A DNA stretch of 5,376 bases from Candidatus Bathyarchaeota archaeon (GTDB taxonomy: Archaea; Thermoproteota; Bathyarchaeia; Bathyarchaeales; SOJC01), in the NCBI GenBank assembly GCA_030608925.1, contig JAUWDF010000070.1, forward strand, positions 1-5,376. The letters are read 5' to 3'. The notes beneath the pieces are model-generated. The model was given only the letters and a program-made list of their open reading frames with translations, had not been told where the DNA came from and ran no database searches. Both the position numbers and the translations under genes were made by a program. Of this stretch, positions 1 to 5,376 are shown piece by piece (the first letter of the stretch is position 1; each line of letters begins with the position of its first letter).

Positions 1-294
1 AACAATCCAGAGATAACTAAAGTAACATTTCATAGCGTTCGACACTGGTACGCAACAACCCTTTACCATGAAACAAAAAACATCCTACTCGTACAAAGAA
101 GATTGGGACACAGAAACATAAACAACACCCTCATATACATTGAAATCGAGGAAGAACTATACCAACAAAGCCCAGATGACAAATTCATATGTGAATTCGC
201 AGACTCTCCAGAGAAAGCAAAGAATCTCATTGAAGACGGCTTCGAATACATCGGCGAACTATACGGAGAACAAACCTTCCAAAAACGCAAATAA
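1..294 (+). CDS. Tyrosine recombinase/integrase, C-terminal part (5' end outside window)
   Basis: This is the last 97 codons of a site-specific recombinase of the tyrosine (Xer/phage integrase) family, which cuts and rejoins DNA through a covalent 3'-phosphotyrosine. The reading frame is open from base 1, so the N-terminal core-binding domain and the first catalytic arginine lie upstream of the window. The visible part carries the rest of the active site in the usual order and spacing: HSVRH (visible residues 11-15, the HxxR box), LGH (35-37) and the nucleophile Tyr46 in TLIYIE (codon 136-138). About 50 residues follow, acidic at first and ending in a basic QKRK; a tail of the GFEY...F.KRK type is, from memory, common in archaeal chromosomal integrases. 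A TTG at 103 could be miscalled as a start, but it would cut off the HxxR box. No tRNA or att-like repeat is visible. The gene converges on the DNA ligase with an 18-base gap. Confidence 0.9.
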   Translation, partial: NNPEITKVTFHSVRHWYATTLYHETKNILLVQRRLGHRNINNTLIYIEIEEELYQQSPDDKFICEFADSPEKAKNLIEDGFEYIGELYGEQTFQKRK

Positions 295-298
295 AAAA
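293..298 (-). terminator. Oligo-T terminator downstream of DNA ligase
   Basis: Six A on the plus strand read as TTTTTT on the minus strand, about 15 bases past the ligase stop codon. Archaeal RNA polymerase can terminate at short oligo-T runs without a hairpin, and I see no hairpin here. The run overlaps the stop codon of the convergent recombinase gene. Confidence 0.4.
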
Positions 299-312
299 GT
301 ATGAGTAAAATG

Positions 313-2073
313 TCAAGAATCGGAGTATCTTGCTTTTTTCTCGAATTGCTTTTCGTAGATTCTCTTCACTTTTTGTATAGTGTCCGCTCCTTTAGGATCT
401 TTGTCTTTTCGGATCCTTGTTATCCGTGCGAATCTTAGAGCCATTCCTCCTTTATATTTTGGGCTCTTCTGGATTTCGTTATATGCAACTTCCACCACGA
501 TTTTTGGTTTAACGAGGATTCTGTGTCCTTCCTTTCCTAAAGATAGTCGCTTCAGTTCCCTGGTCATTTGTATTATTTCATCATCTGTTAACCCTTTGAA
601 GGTTTTACCTAGAGGTACTAGTTCTCCTGTTTCTGCATCTCTAGCGGCGAGAAGGTAGTTTGATAGCCATCCATGTCTTCGTCCATAGCCATATTCAGCT
701 GCCACTATTATCAAGTCCAGAGGTTCCAGAATGGTTTTGACTTTAAGCCATTTCTTACCTCTAATGCCAGGTGTGTAAGAGCTGTCCAACTTCTTAGCCA
801 TTACACCTTCATGACCAGCCTCTGAAGCTTCCTTCAAGAATTTTTCTCCAGTTTCCACGTTATCAGTTATAATTTGTTTTGTAAGCAAGATTCTACCAGC
901 AATCTTTGCTAGTCTTTTTCGACGATTGCTGTAGCTCTTGTTTAAGAGATTCTCGCCATTCACGAACATAACATCAAAAAGATACAATTTAATAGGTATT
1001 TTTTCAGCGGTGTCCTTTATTCTCCTAGTTCTTCTAAAACGTCTCATCAGATGTTGGAAAAGCATGGGTTTTCCATTTTCATTGACAGCGATCACTTCAC
1101 CCTCTAGTACTGCTATCGTTGTCCCCACTTGACTGCGTACAAGTTCAACTACTTCAGGTAAACTGTCTGTTACGTTAGTTAAACGTCTACTAAAAATCTT
1201 GACTTTGCTTCCAGATTTATGAATCTGGATACGGGCACCATCCAATTTATATTCAAAAGCTACTTTCTCTCCATGTTCTTGAAAAACTTCAGCTATGTTT
1301 GAAGCCACTTGTGCCATCATCGGCTTGATTGGCCTGAAGACTACTAAATTAATTTTGCTCAGTCCTTTTTTTCCTTGCGTTTTAGCTATGACTGCAACTT
1401 CGCTGATGTCACCCATTAGCATACTAGCTGTTTGCACTAACTCCAGGGGTAACGCAAAAGCTTCAGCTACTGCTTGCTCCATCAACCCTTCTTGAAACCC
1501 AAGTCTCATTTCACCCATCAAAGCATTCACTATGTATTTGGCTTCTTCTGGAGTTGCGGAACCTAGTATTGTTTCTAGCAATCGCTCCTTCTTAGCCCTT
1601 GAACCAGTTCCCTTTATGTTTGAAATTTCCTCAAAGGTTCGATAAGCTTCAAGAATTGTTAATTTCTTCCTGAAAAGTGTAGATTGATGTCCAGTTTTTC
1701 TATCCTGCAAAACCATCTTTGTGGCTTCCCCTACGTCACCGGTTTTGCTGAAAGCCTGTGTAAAAGATCGCGCATTCTTATTCGCTATCTTCAATATAAT
1801 TCTACTAATGGTTCTCCAACTTACTTCCAGGACTCTCTGATCGTAGTCAGGTAAGACTCGTCCCATCAAAATCAGTACTGATGCGCTAATTTCTTTAGCT
1901 TCAAGTTGGTAAATAAAGGAAGCTACCCAACTCACCATAGAATTCCGGGCGTTTGTCGATTCCAATCTTTCACAAAGTTCAGCTAAGGCTGCAAGAGGAG
2001 TTGCCATTAATATCAATTCGAAATTGGATAGAGTATAGTAAAACGCGTTCTTTTTTAAAGCAATACCGCCCAT
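313..2073 (-). CDS. lig: ATP-dependent DNA ligase
   Basis: Seals nicks in duplex DNA (Okazaki fragments, repair) using ATP through an enzyme-AMP intermediate. The 586-residue product has an N-terminal helical DNA-binding domain (about 23-245), a nucleotidyltransferase domain (about 250-450) and an OB-fold (about 450-575). All motifs are visible: I, EYKLDGAR with the adenylated Lys276; Ia, FSRR (294-297); III, LEGE (323-326); IIIa, LYLFDVMF (363-370); IV, EGVMAKK (422-428); V, KWLKVK (441-446); VI, ALRFARITRIRKDK (545-558). No key residue is missing, and I saw no clear PCNA-binding QxxhxxFF box. ATG 2073 overlaps the stop of the upstream TPR gene (TAATG), suggesting coupled translation. However, family members usually begin at the segment matching MATPLAALAELCERLE, so ATG 2007 (564 aa) is a serious alternative start. 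Neither start has a Shine-Dalgarno site. Function is near certain; only the start is open. Confidence 0.95.
   Translation of the reverse strand: MGGIALKKNAFYYTLSNFELILMATPLAALAELCERLESTNARNSMVSWVASFIYQLEAKEISASVLILMGRVLPDYDQRVLEVSWRTISRIILKIANKNARSFTQAFSKTGDVGEATKMVLQDRKTGHQSTLFRKKLTILEAYRTFEEISNIKGTGSRAKKERLLETILGSATPEEAKYIVNALMGEMRLGFQEGLMEQAVAEAFALPLELVQTASMLMGDISEVAVIAKTQGKKGLSKINLVVFRPIKPMMAQVASNIAEVFQEHGEKVAFEYKLDGARIQIHKSGSKVKIFSRRLTNVTDSLPEVVELVRSQVGTTIAVLEGEVIAVNENGKPMLFQHLMRRFRRTRRIKDTAEKIPIKLYLFDVMFVNGENLLNKSYSNRRKRLAKIAGRILLTKQIITDNVETGEKFLKEASEAGHEGVMAKKLDSSYTPGIRGKKWLKVKTILEPLDLIIVAAEYGYGRRHGWLSNYLLAARDAETGELVPLGKTFKGLTDDEIIQMTRELKRLSLGKEGHRILVKPKIVVEVAYNEIQKSPKYKGGMALRFARITRIRKDKDPKGADTIQKVKRIYEKQFEKKARYSDS
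334..339 (+). terminator. Oligo-T terminator for the recombinase transcript
   Basis: A TTTTTT run lies 40 bases past the recombinase stop, inside the antisense 3' end of the ligase coding region. It is the first T-run a plus-strand transcript meets. With no hairpin this is a weak, archaeal-style prediction; the run also encodes lysines of the ligase tail, so it may be coincidental. Confidence 0.3.
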
Positions 2074-2459
2074 TAGAAAAGTTGTGCTGCAAGCTTCTTC
2101 TTGATTTCCTTTATTCTTTTCTTTAACTTCTTTGCATCGTTGCTTTTCTCCTTTTTCAGCGCTTTATAGCAGTCAAATAGATATTCCAAAGCACTTACAC
2201 CAAAGCGATCGAAGCCTTTCGAGAATGCAACTTCAGAAGAGTTCTTGAAAAGGTCAACAGCTGTTTTATAATCTTCCATTAGAAAACTACATTCACCAGC
2301 CTTAAACATCATGTTCGAAGCATCGAAGTAATTGCCTTTCTTCTCGTAAAGCTTCGAAGCTATGAGAAACTTCTCTCCAGCTTCCTTGTAATTTCCCATA
2401 TCATAACGCATATTGCCTTGCTTATGAATCTTAATTGGGTCCTCCTTTTCAACAGTCAT
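2073..2459 (-). CDS. Small TPR-like helical protein coupled to DNA ligase
   Basis: This encodes a 128-residue cytoplasmic protein without signal peptide or membrane segment. Residues 12-45 form a recognisable tetratricopeptide unit (GNMRYDMGNYKEAGEKF, then LYEKKGN). Residues 47-82 form a second (AGECSFLMEDYKTAVDLF), and residues 85-103 (SALEYLFDCYKALKK) a degenerate third helix pair. The C-terminus (102-123) is very rich in lysine and probably one long basic helix. TPR folds bind other proteins, so an adaptor role is likely, but the partner and process cannot be read from the sequence. It is the first gene of a unit with DNA ligase: its TAA shares one base with the ligase ATG, so the two are probably translated together. 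The ATG at 2459 has a good ribosome binding site (GGTGA, 6-base spacing) and a TATA-like element upstream. I recognise the repeat class but not the specific family. Confidence 0.8.
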   Translation of the reverse strand: MTVEKEDPIKIHKQGNMRYDMGNYKEAGEKFLIASKLYEKKGNYFDASNMMFKAGECSFLMEDYKTAVDLFKNSSEVAFSKGFDRFGVSALEYLFDCYKALKKEKSNDAKKLKKRIKEIKKKLAAQLF

Positions 2460-2465
2460 TAACCG

Positions 2466-2470
2466 TCACC
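2466..2470 (-). promoter_or_regulatory. Shine-Dalgarno site of the TPR gene
   Basis: GGTGA on the minus strand matches the core of the archaeal anti-Shine-Dalgarno complement (AGGAGGTGAT). It sits 6 bases before the ATG at 2459, which fixes that start. It is the only clear ribosome binding site at correct spacing in the window. Confidence 0.6.
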
Positions 2471-2498
2471 AATAACTTCTATCATTTGCCACCAAGAT

Positions 2499-2506
2499 GT
2501 TTTTAA
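2499..2506 (-). promoter_or_regulatory. TATA-like promoter element for the TPR-lig unit
   Basis: On the minus strand TTAAAAAC is preceded by GTAAACG, which resembles a BRE (purine-rich, A-run) next to an archaeal TATA box. A start about 25 bases downstream would fall near 2477-2480 and give a leader of roughly 20 bases that includes the GGTGA site. The spacing is coherent, but the box is not a strong consensus. Confidence 0.35.
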
Positions 2507-2637
2507 CGTTTACCCCAACCATCCGTACTTCTATCTAGCTACGATTACTATTGATGACATATGTGCGCAATATTCAACATGGAAAGATTCATTAGAAATA
2601 CACGCTCAGCAATGAACCAGCCTACGAAACCAACCTA

Positions 2638-3201
2638 ATGCTGAGAAATAAAAAATTGTCCAGTGAAAACAAGAAAATTCCATTAATCGAATGTAAGATC
2701 AAGACGCATACTCTAAGAAAAAGCCAGCGTGATTTTATATCAGCATCAAAGAAAGGAACTTATATCCTCATAATCTTCGTGTCAAGAAACGTGGAAATAA
2801 CGGTTGGAAAACTTGGAAAAAAATTTCTCTCACGAGGATATTACACCTATACAGGTTCAGCCCTTGGTGAAGGCGCAACAAGTTTACCCGAAAGACTCGG
2901 GCGACACCTTAAACGCACGAAAACAAAACACTGGCACATCGACTACTTGTTAGGAAATAGAGCAGCCCAAATCAAAGAGATCATCGTTATTCCCCAAGAT
3001 ATAAAATTAGAATGCAAAGTAAACCAATCTATAAGAAACAGCTTGAAAGCAGAGATCCCTATTCCGAAATTTGGAGCATCCGATTGCACCGACGGTTGCG
3101 GAAGCCATCTATTATTCATACAAAATACTAATGAACATGAAGTTTCAGCTCATAGCATCACTGAGACCCTCATCCCCATTTGCAGGGATCTTGGGACTTG
3201 A
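2638..3201 (+). CDS. DUF123 (GIY-YIG-like, Uri-type) putative endonuclease
   Basis: Residues 39-161 of this 187-residue product match what I know of the DUF123 family (COG1833, 'Uri superfamily endonuclease'), related to GIY-YIG nucleases. Visible landmarks: KGTYILIIF (39-47, the GIY strand), GYYTYTGSAL (67-76, the YIG strand), RLGRH (86-90), KHWHIDYLL (97-105), Glu-Cys (125-126) and a Cys/His-containing FGASDCTDGCGSHLLF (145-160). DUF123 occurs alone or fused to endonuclease III in archaea, which suggests DNA repair, but its activity is poorly established. There is a lysine-rich N-terminal extension of about 38 residues before the domain, and about 25 residues after it. The only in-frame ATG is at 2638; TTG 2656 is the sole nearby alternative. 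No Shine-Dalgarno site is present. The gene is divergent from the TPR-lig unit and convergent with the PPC gene (32-base gap). Confidence 0.88.
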   Translation: MLRNKKLSSENKKIPLIECKIKTHTLRKSQRDFISASKKGTYILIIFVSRNVEITVGKLGKKFLSRGYYTYTGSALGEGATSLPERLGRHLKRTKTKHWHIDYLLGNRAAQIKEIIVIPQDIKLECKVNQSIRNSLKAEIPIPKFGASDCTDGCGSHLLFIQNTNEHEVSAHSITETLIPICRDLGT

Positions 3202-3233
3202 ACTTGTTATTCCCTAACCTTCTTGCTGTATGA

Positions 3234-3668
3234 TTATTTATCAAACATCAAAAGATGTAGGTTTTTTTCCGTATCCAATTGTCTTCTAAGGCTTCCTCTT
3301 TCAGCTTTGACCAACACAAGTTCAACTGTGGCATCAACTAGACATCCTTGCAAAATATGTCCTCCAAAAACTTGACATTGACTATCGCTAACCACAATAT
3401 GTCCATGCACCACCAACTCACCGTTTTCCTTGAAAGAGATGTTACCCATACAAGAAGCAATTTCTAGCGGTCCATTGATCTCGGTTGGTATGTATTTCCC
3501 CTCTTTGTAGAATCCTAGAATCGCCCTCTTGAGGGTGCCAATCAAGAAGAAGAAGCCGGAATTGATGTTTTTTTGCGAAGCTACTTTAGTTATACTATCA
3601 AGAAGTTCTTCATTCTCGTAAAGTCTTGAGAAAACTACATTTCCAATTTTCGAATCCACCGATCTCAT
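3234..3668 (-). CDS. PPC/DUF296 domain protein
   Basis: A 144-residue single-domain protein of the PPC family (plants and prokaryotes conserved, DUF296, COG1661). In plants this domain follows AT-hook motifs; prokaryotic members are stand-alone and form trimers with a bound metal. The diagnostic pieces are present: GFFFLIGTLKRAILGFY (38-54), GNISF (76-80), HGHIVVSD (88-95), VFGGHILQGCLVDATVELVL (100-119). His88, His90 and His104 are the likely metal ligands, though that assignment rests on family knowledge. There is no AT-hook, so DNA binding should not be assumed; the biological role is unknown. I place the start at ATG 3668. An in-frame TTG at 3677 would add three residues, but the TATA-like element at 3699-3709 predicts a transcript start close to 3675, which favours the ATG and a very short leader. 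It is transcribed away from AMP phosphorylase. Confidence 0.85.
   Translation of the reverse strand: MRSVDSKIGNVVFSRLYENEELLDSITKVASQKNINSGFFFLIGTLKRAILGFYKEGKYIPTEINGPLEIASCMGNISFKENGELVVHGHIVVSDSQCQVFGGHILQGCLVDATVELVLVKAERGSLRRQLDTEKNLHLLMFDK
3262..3268 (+). terminator. Oligo-T terminator for the DUF123 transcript
   Basis: Seven T in a row lie 61 bases past the DUF123 stop, inside the antisense 3' end of the PPC gene. The 32-base gap itself has no comparable T-run, so this is the best candidate stop for plus-strand transcription. There is no hairpin, and coincidence with lysine codons on the minus strand is possible. Confidence 0.35.
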
Positions 3669-3698
3669 ATCAACCAACTATCTTCAATCCTCTCTTGA

Positions 3699-3709
3699 TT
3701 ATGTAAAAA
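3699..3709 (-). promoter_or_regulatory. TATA-like promoter element of the PPC gene
   Basis: The minus strand reads TTTTTACATAA, close to an archaeal TATA box. Transcription about 25 bases downstream would start near 3675, a few bases before ATG 3668. That geometry suits a leaderless or nearly leaderless mRNA and explains the lack of a ribosome binding site. Confidence 0.4.
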
Positions 3710-3746
3710 TCTTGTGATTAGGGAGAGCTCCTCGACCTCACAACGA

Positions 3747-3757
3747 TTTTATGCATA
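3747..3757 (+). promoter_or_regulatory. Possible TATA-like element upstream of AMP phosphorylase
   Basis: TTTTATGCATA is the most TATA-like plus-strand string in the divergent spacer. It predicts a start near 3775-3780 and a leader of about 60-90 bases, long for an archaeal gene. An alternative is the AAAAATTAAG at 3771-3780, which would shorten the leader by about 25 bases. Neither is strong. Confidence 0.22.
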
Positions 3758-3864
3758 CTGGGCAATAGAGAAAAATTAAGTTTCTAACTGTGTGTGGGTG
3801 ACTTTTGTAGAGCACATAAGCTTATCTGTCAACATCCTTGAATAGTTTTTGTGGCGTTCAGATT

Positions 3865-5373
3865 TTGGAACTCAGAGCTAGAATTATTGATCTTCAGATA
3901 GGTAGACGGATGATACTTATTCACATAAGAGACGCACAAGAATTAGGAGCTCTTGCACACGATTGGGTGAGAATCTCTACACGAACGCAAAAGGCAATTG
4001 CTTTTTTAGACACTACGGAATCTTACCTGAAACCTGGAGAAGTTGGAATCTTTGAGGAATTGCATGGAGTTCTCAAAGTGAAAGAAGGTGGCAAAGTCAG
4101 TGTTTCCTTGGCTAAACCTCCAGAGTCAGTCAAGTATATTCAGAAACAGATTAAGGGGCATCCGCTCTCCAGGGAAGAGTATTCTGTAATCATGAAGGAT
4201 CTTGTTGATCGCAGGCTATCCGAAGTTCAGATCGCTGCTTTTCTCCTCGCAGAGGAATTTCATGGTTTAACAATGGATCAAATTGAAAATCTAACGAAAG
4301 CAATGGTCGAGACTGGTACGGTGATTGACTTTGAACGCCCATGCTTCGACAAGCACAGTATTGGGGGTGTTCCTGGCAACAAGGTTAGTTTGCTAATCGT
4401 ACCAATTGTCGCAGCAGCTGGGTTATTAATACCAAAAACTAGCAGTCGAGCTATAACTAGTGCCTCAGGAACAGCGGACACAATGGAAGTGCTGGCAAAC
4501 GTTGAGTTCGACTCAGAAGAGTTGAAAAGAGTCGCATTAAAAACATCAGGAGCAATCGTTTGGGGAGGAAAGCTTGGAATCGCTCCTGCAGATGATTTGT
4601 TGATACGTATTGAGCATCCCCTAGAAATTGATCCGTTTGGACAAATGCTAGCCAGTATATTATCTAAAAAACTCTCAGTCGGAGCAGACCATGTAGTTAT
4701 CGATATACCTGTTGGTGAAGGAGCCAAGGTTGTACAGGTAGAAGAGGCTCAAAAAGTAGCCAAGAGTTTTGTAGAACTTGGTGAACGCTTTAAAATCCAT
4801 TTACAGTGTGGCATCACATATGGCGGACAACCTGTAGGCCACGCAATTGGTCCAGCCTTAGAAGCAAGAGAAGCCCTACTCGCATTACAAGGACAAGGTC
4901 CAGCAAGCTTGGTTGAAAAATCAACTGCCCTGGCAGGAATTCTTTTAGAGATGGGATTTGTAGCTCAACCAGGATTAGGTAAGGAAATGGCAAAAGAAAT
5001 CCTAACTTCAGGGAAGGCTATGAAGAAAATGCAAGAAATTATTGAGGTTCAAGGAGGAAATCCAAATATTAATCCAGATGATATTAATGTTGGCCAACAT
5101 GCAATCGCACTCAGGGCATCCTGCGATGGATTTGTTACAAAAGTCGATAACAATGCTATAACTGCTATTGCGCGGGCAGCTGGAGCACCTAGGGAAAAAG
5201 GCGCAGGCCTTGCATTGAAGTGGAAGAGAGGAAACAAAGTCAAAAAAGACGACGTATTATTCAAAATACATGCCCAACGAGCATCAAAACTCACAGCAGC
5301 CCATAAATTAGCCCTACAAATGAAACCTGTAACAATCGAAGGTATGCTCTTGCACAAAATCCCGGAGTTCTAA
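3865..5373 (+). CDS. deoA: AMP phosphorylase (archaeal thymidine phosphorylase family)
   Basis: Converts AMP (also CMP and UMP in characterised members) plus phosphate to the free base and ribose 1,5-bisphosphate; cytoplasmic. It is the first step of the archaeal route that feeds form III RuBisCO. With the TTG start at 3865 the product is 502 residues, close to the roughly 503 of characterised archaeal enzymes, and MELRARIIDL aligns with their N-terminus; an in-frame TTG at 3838 would add nine residues. The N-terminal domain (about 1-85), which distinguishes AMP phosphorylases from short bacterial thymidine phosphorylases, is present. Then come DKHSIGGVPGNK (162-173, phosphate site), the family signature SSRAITSASGTAD (193-205), VWGGKLGIAPADD (232-244), SILSKK (264-269), TYGGQPVGH (318-326) and ITAIARAAGAP (432-442). 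The ORF is intact. No Shine-Dalgarno site is visible. Its pathway partners are not in the window. Confidence 0.93.
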   Translation: MELRARIIDLQIGRRMILIHIRDAQELGALAHDWVRISTRTQKAIAFLDTTESYLKPGEVGIFEELHGVLKVKEGGKVSVSLAKPPESVKYIQKQIKGHPLSREEYSVIMKDLVDRRLSEVQIAAFLLAEEFHGLTMDQIENLTKAMVETGTVIDFERPCFDKHSIGGVPGNKVSLLIVPIVAAAGLLIPKTSSRAITSASGTADTMEVLANVEFDSEELKRVALKTSGAIVWGGKLGIAPADDLLIRIEHPLEIDPFGQMLASILSKKLSVGADHVVIDIPVGEGAKVVQVEEAQKVAKSFVELGERFKIHLQCGITYGGQPVGHAIGPALEAREALLALQGQGPASLVEKSTALAGILLEMGFVAQPGLGKEMAKEILTSGKAMKKMQEIIEVQGGNPNINPDDINVGQHAIALRASCDGFVTKVDNNAITAIARAAGAPREKGAGLALKWKRGNKVKKDDVLFKIHAQRASKLTAAHKLALQMKPVTIEGMLLHKIPEF

Positions 5374-5376
5374 GTC

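Noticed and set aside
63..290. Minus-strand 75-codon open frame opposite the recombinase
   Set aside because: It is a serine- and methionine-rich antisense shadow of a frame with clear recombinase catalytic motifs.
380..1495. Plus-strand open frames of 64-92 codons opposite DNA ligase
   Set aside because: Antisense shadows; the minus-strand frame carries all ligase motifs.
2460..2637. Search for a tRNA, riboswitch or att repeat in the lig/DUF123 spacer
   Set aside because: I found no cloverleaf, no extended stem and no repeat shared with the recombinase end; the ACATATGT palindrome at 2557-2564 is too short to mean anything alone.
2551..2644. TTGATGA at 2551-2557 resembles box C of a C/D guide RNA, with CTGA at 2641-2644 as box D
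   Set aside because: The first base departs from the RUGAUGA consensus, the boxes are about 90 bases apart (archaeal C/D RNAs are near 50-65), and no internal D'/C' pair is visible.
2731..2741. Strong TATA-like string GATTTTATATC inside the 5' part of the DUF123 gene, as a promoter for a shorter protein
   Set aside because: The first in-frame start after the predicted transcript start is GTG 2779, which lies after the conserved GTYILIIF strand and would break the domain.
3720..3733. GGGAGAGCTCCTC as a terminator or operator hairpin
   Set aside because: Only a 4-base stem with a 2-base loop can form, and no T-run follows.
4278..5357. Minus-strand open frames of 149 and 102 codons opposite AMP phosphorylase
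   Set aside because: Their translations are low-complexity antisense shadows (Ser/Pro/Ala-rich) of a gene whose conserved motifs run throughout.

Overview
This 5.4 kb stretch is most likely archaeal chromosome. Three genes point to archaea: an ATP-dependent DNA ligase with the archaeal/eukaryal motif set, a full-length AMP phosphorylase (an archaeal-type nucleotide phosphorylase with an extra N-terminal domain), and a stand-alone DUF123/GIY-YIG protein. Oligo-T termination signals, TATA-like promoters and few Shine-Dalgarno sites agree with this. The moderate AT content and the protein flavour fit a mesophilic TACK-group lineage such as Bathyarchaeia, but that placement is a memory-based guess and was not tested.

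Layout, left to right. The window opens inside a tyrosine recombinase gene (+), of which only the last 97 codons are visible (1-294). It converges on a two-gene minus-strand unit: a small TPR-like protein (2459 to 2073) followed by DNA ligase (2073 to 313), joined by a TAATG stop/start overlap. A 178-bp spacer (2460-2637) separates this unit from a plus-strand DUF123 (GIY-YIG-like) putative nuclease (2638-3201). That gene converges on a minus-strand PPC/DUF296 protein (3668 to 3234). A 160-200 bp divergent spacer then leads to AMP phosphorylase (+, about 3865-5373), which ends three bases before the window does.

Function. The ligase, its coupled TPR partner and the divergent putative nuclease could form a small DNA-repair neighbourhood; that link is inferred from position only. 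AMP phosphorylase belongs to the archaeal AMP-degradation route, in which ribose-1,5-bisphosphate isomerase and form III RuBisCO follow; neither partner is in this window. The recombinase fragment suggests an integrated element lies, or once lay, to the left. There is no tRNA, rRNA, CRISPR array, insertion sequence or clear direct repeat here. I see no convincing new multi-gene system. The least explained items are the TPR protein coupled to ligase and the N-terminally extended DUF123 protein with a small overlapping upstream ORF.
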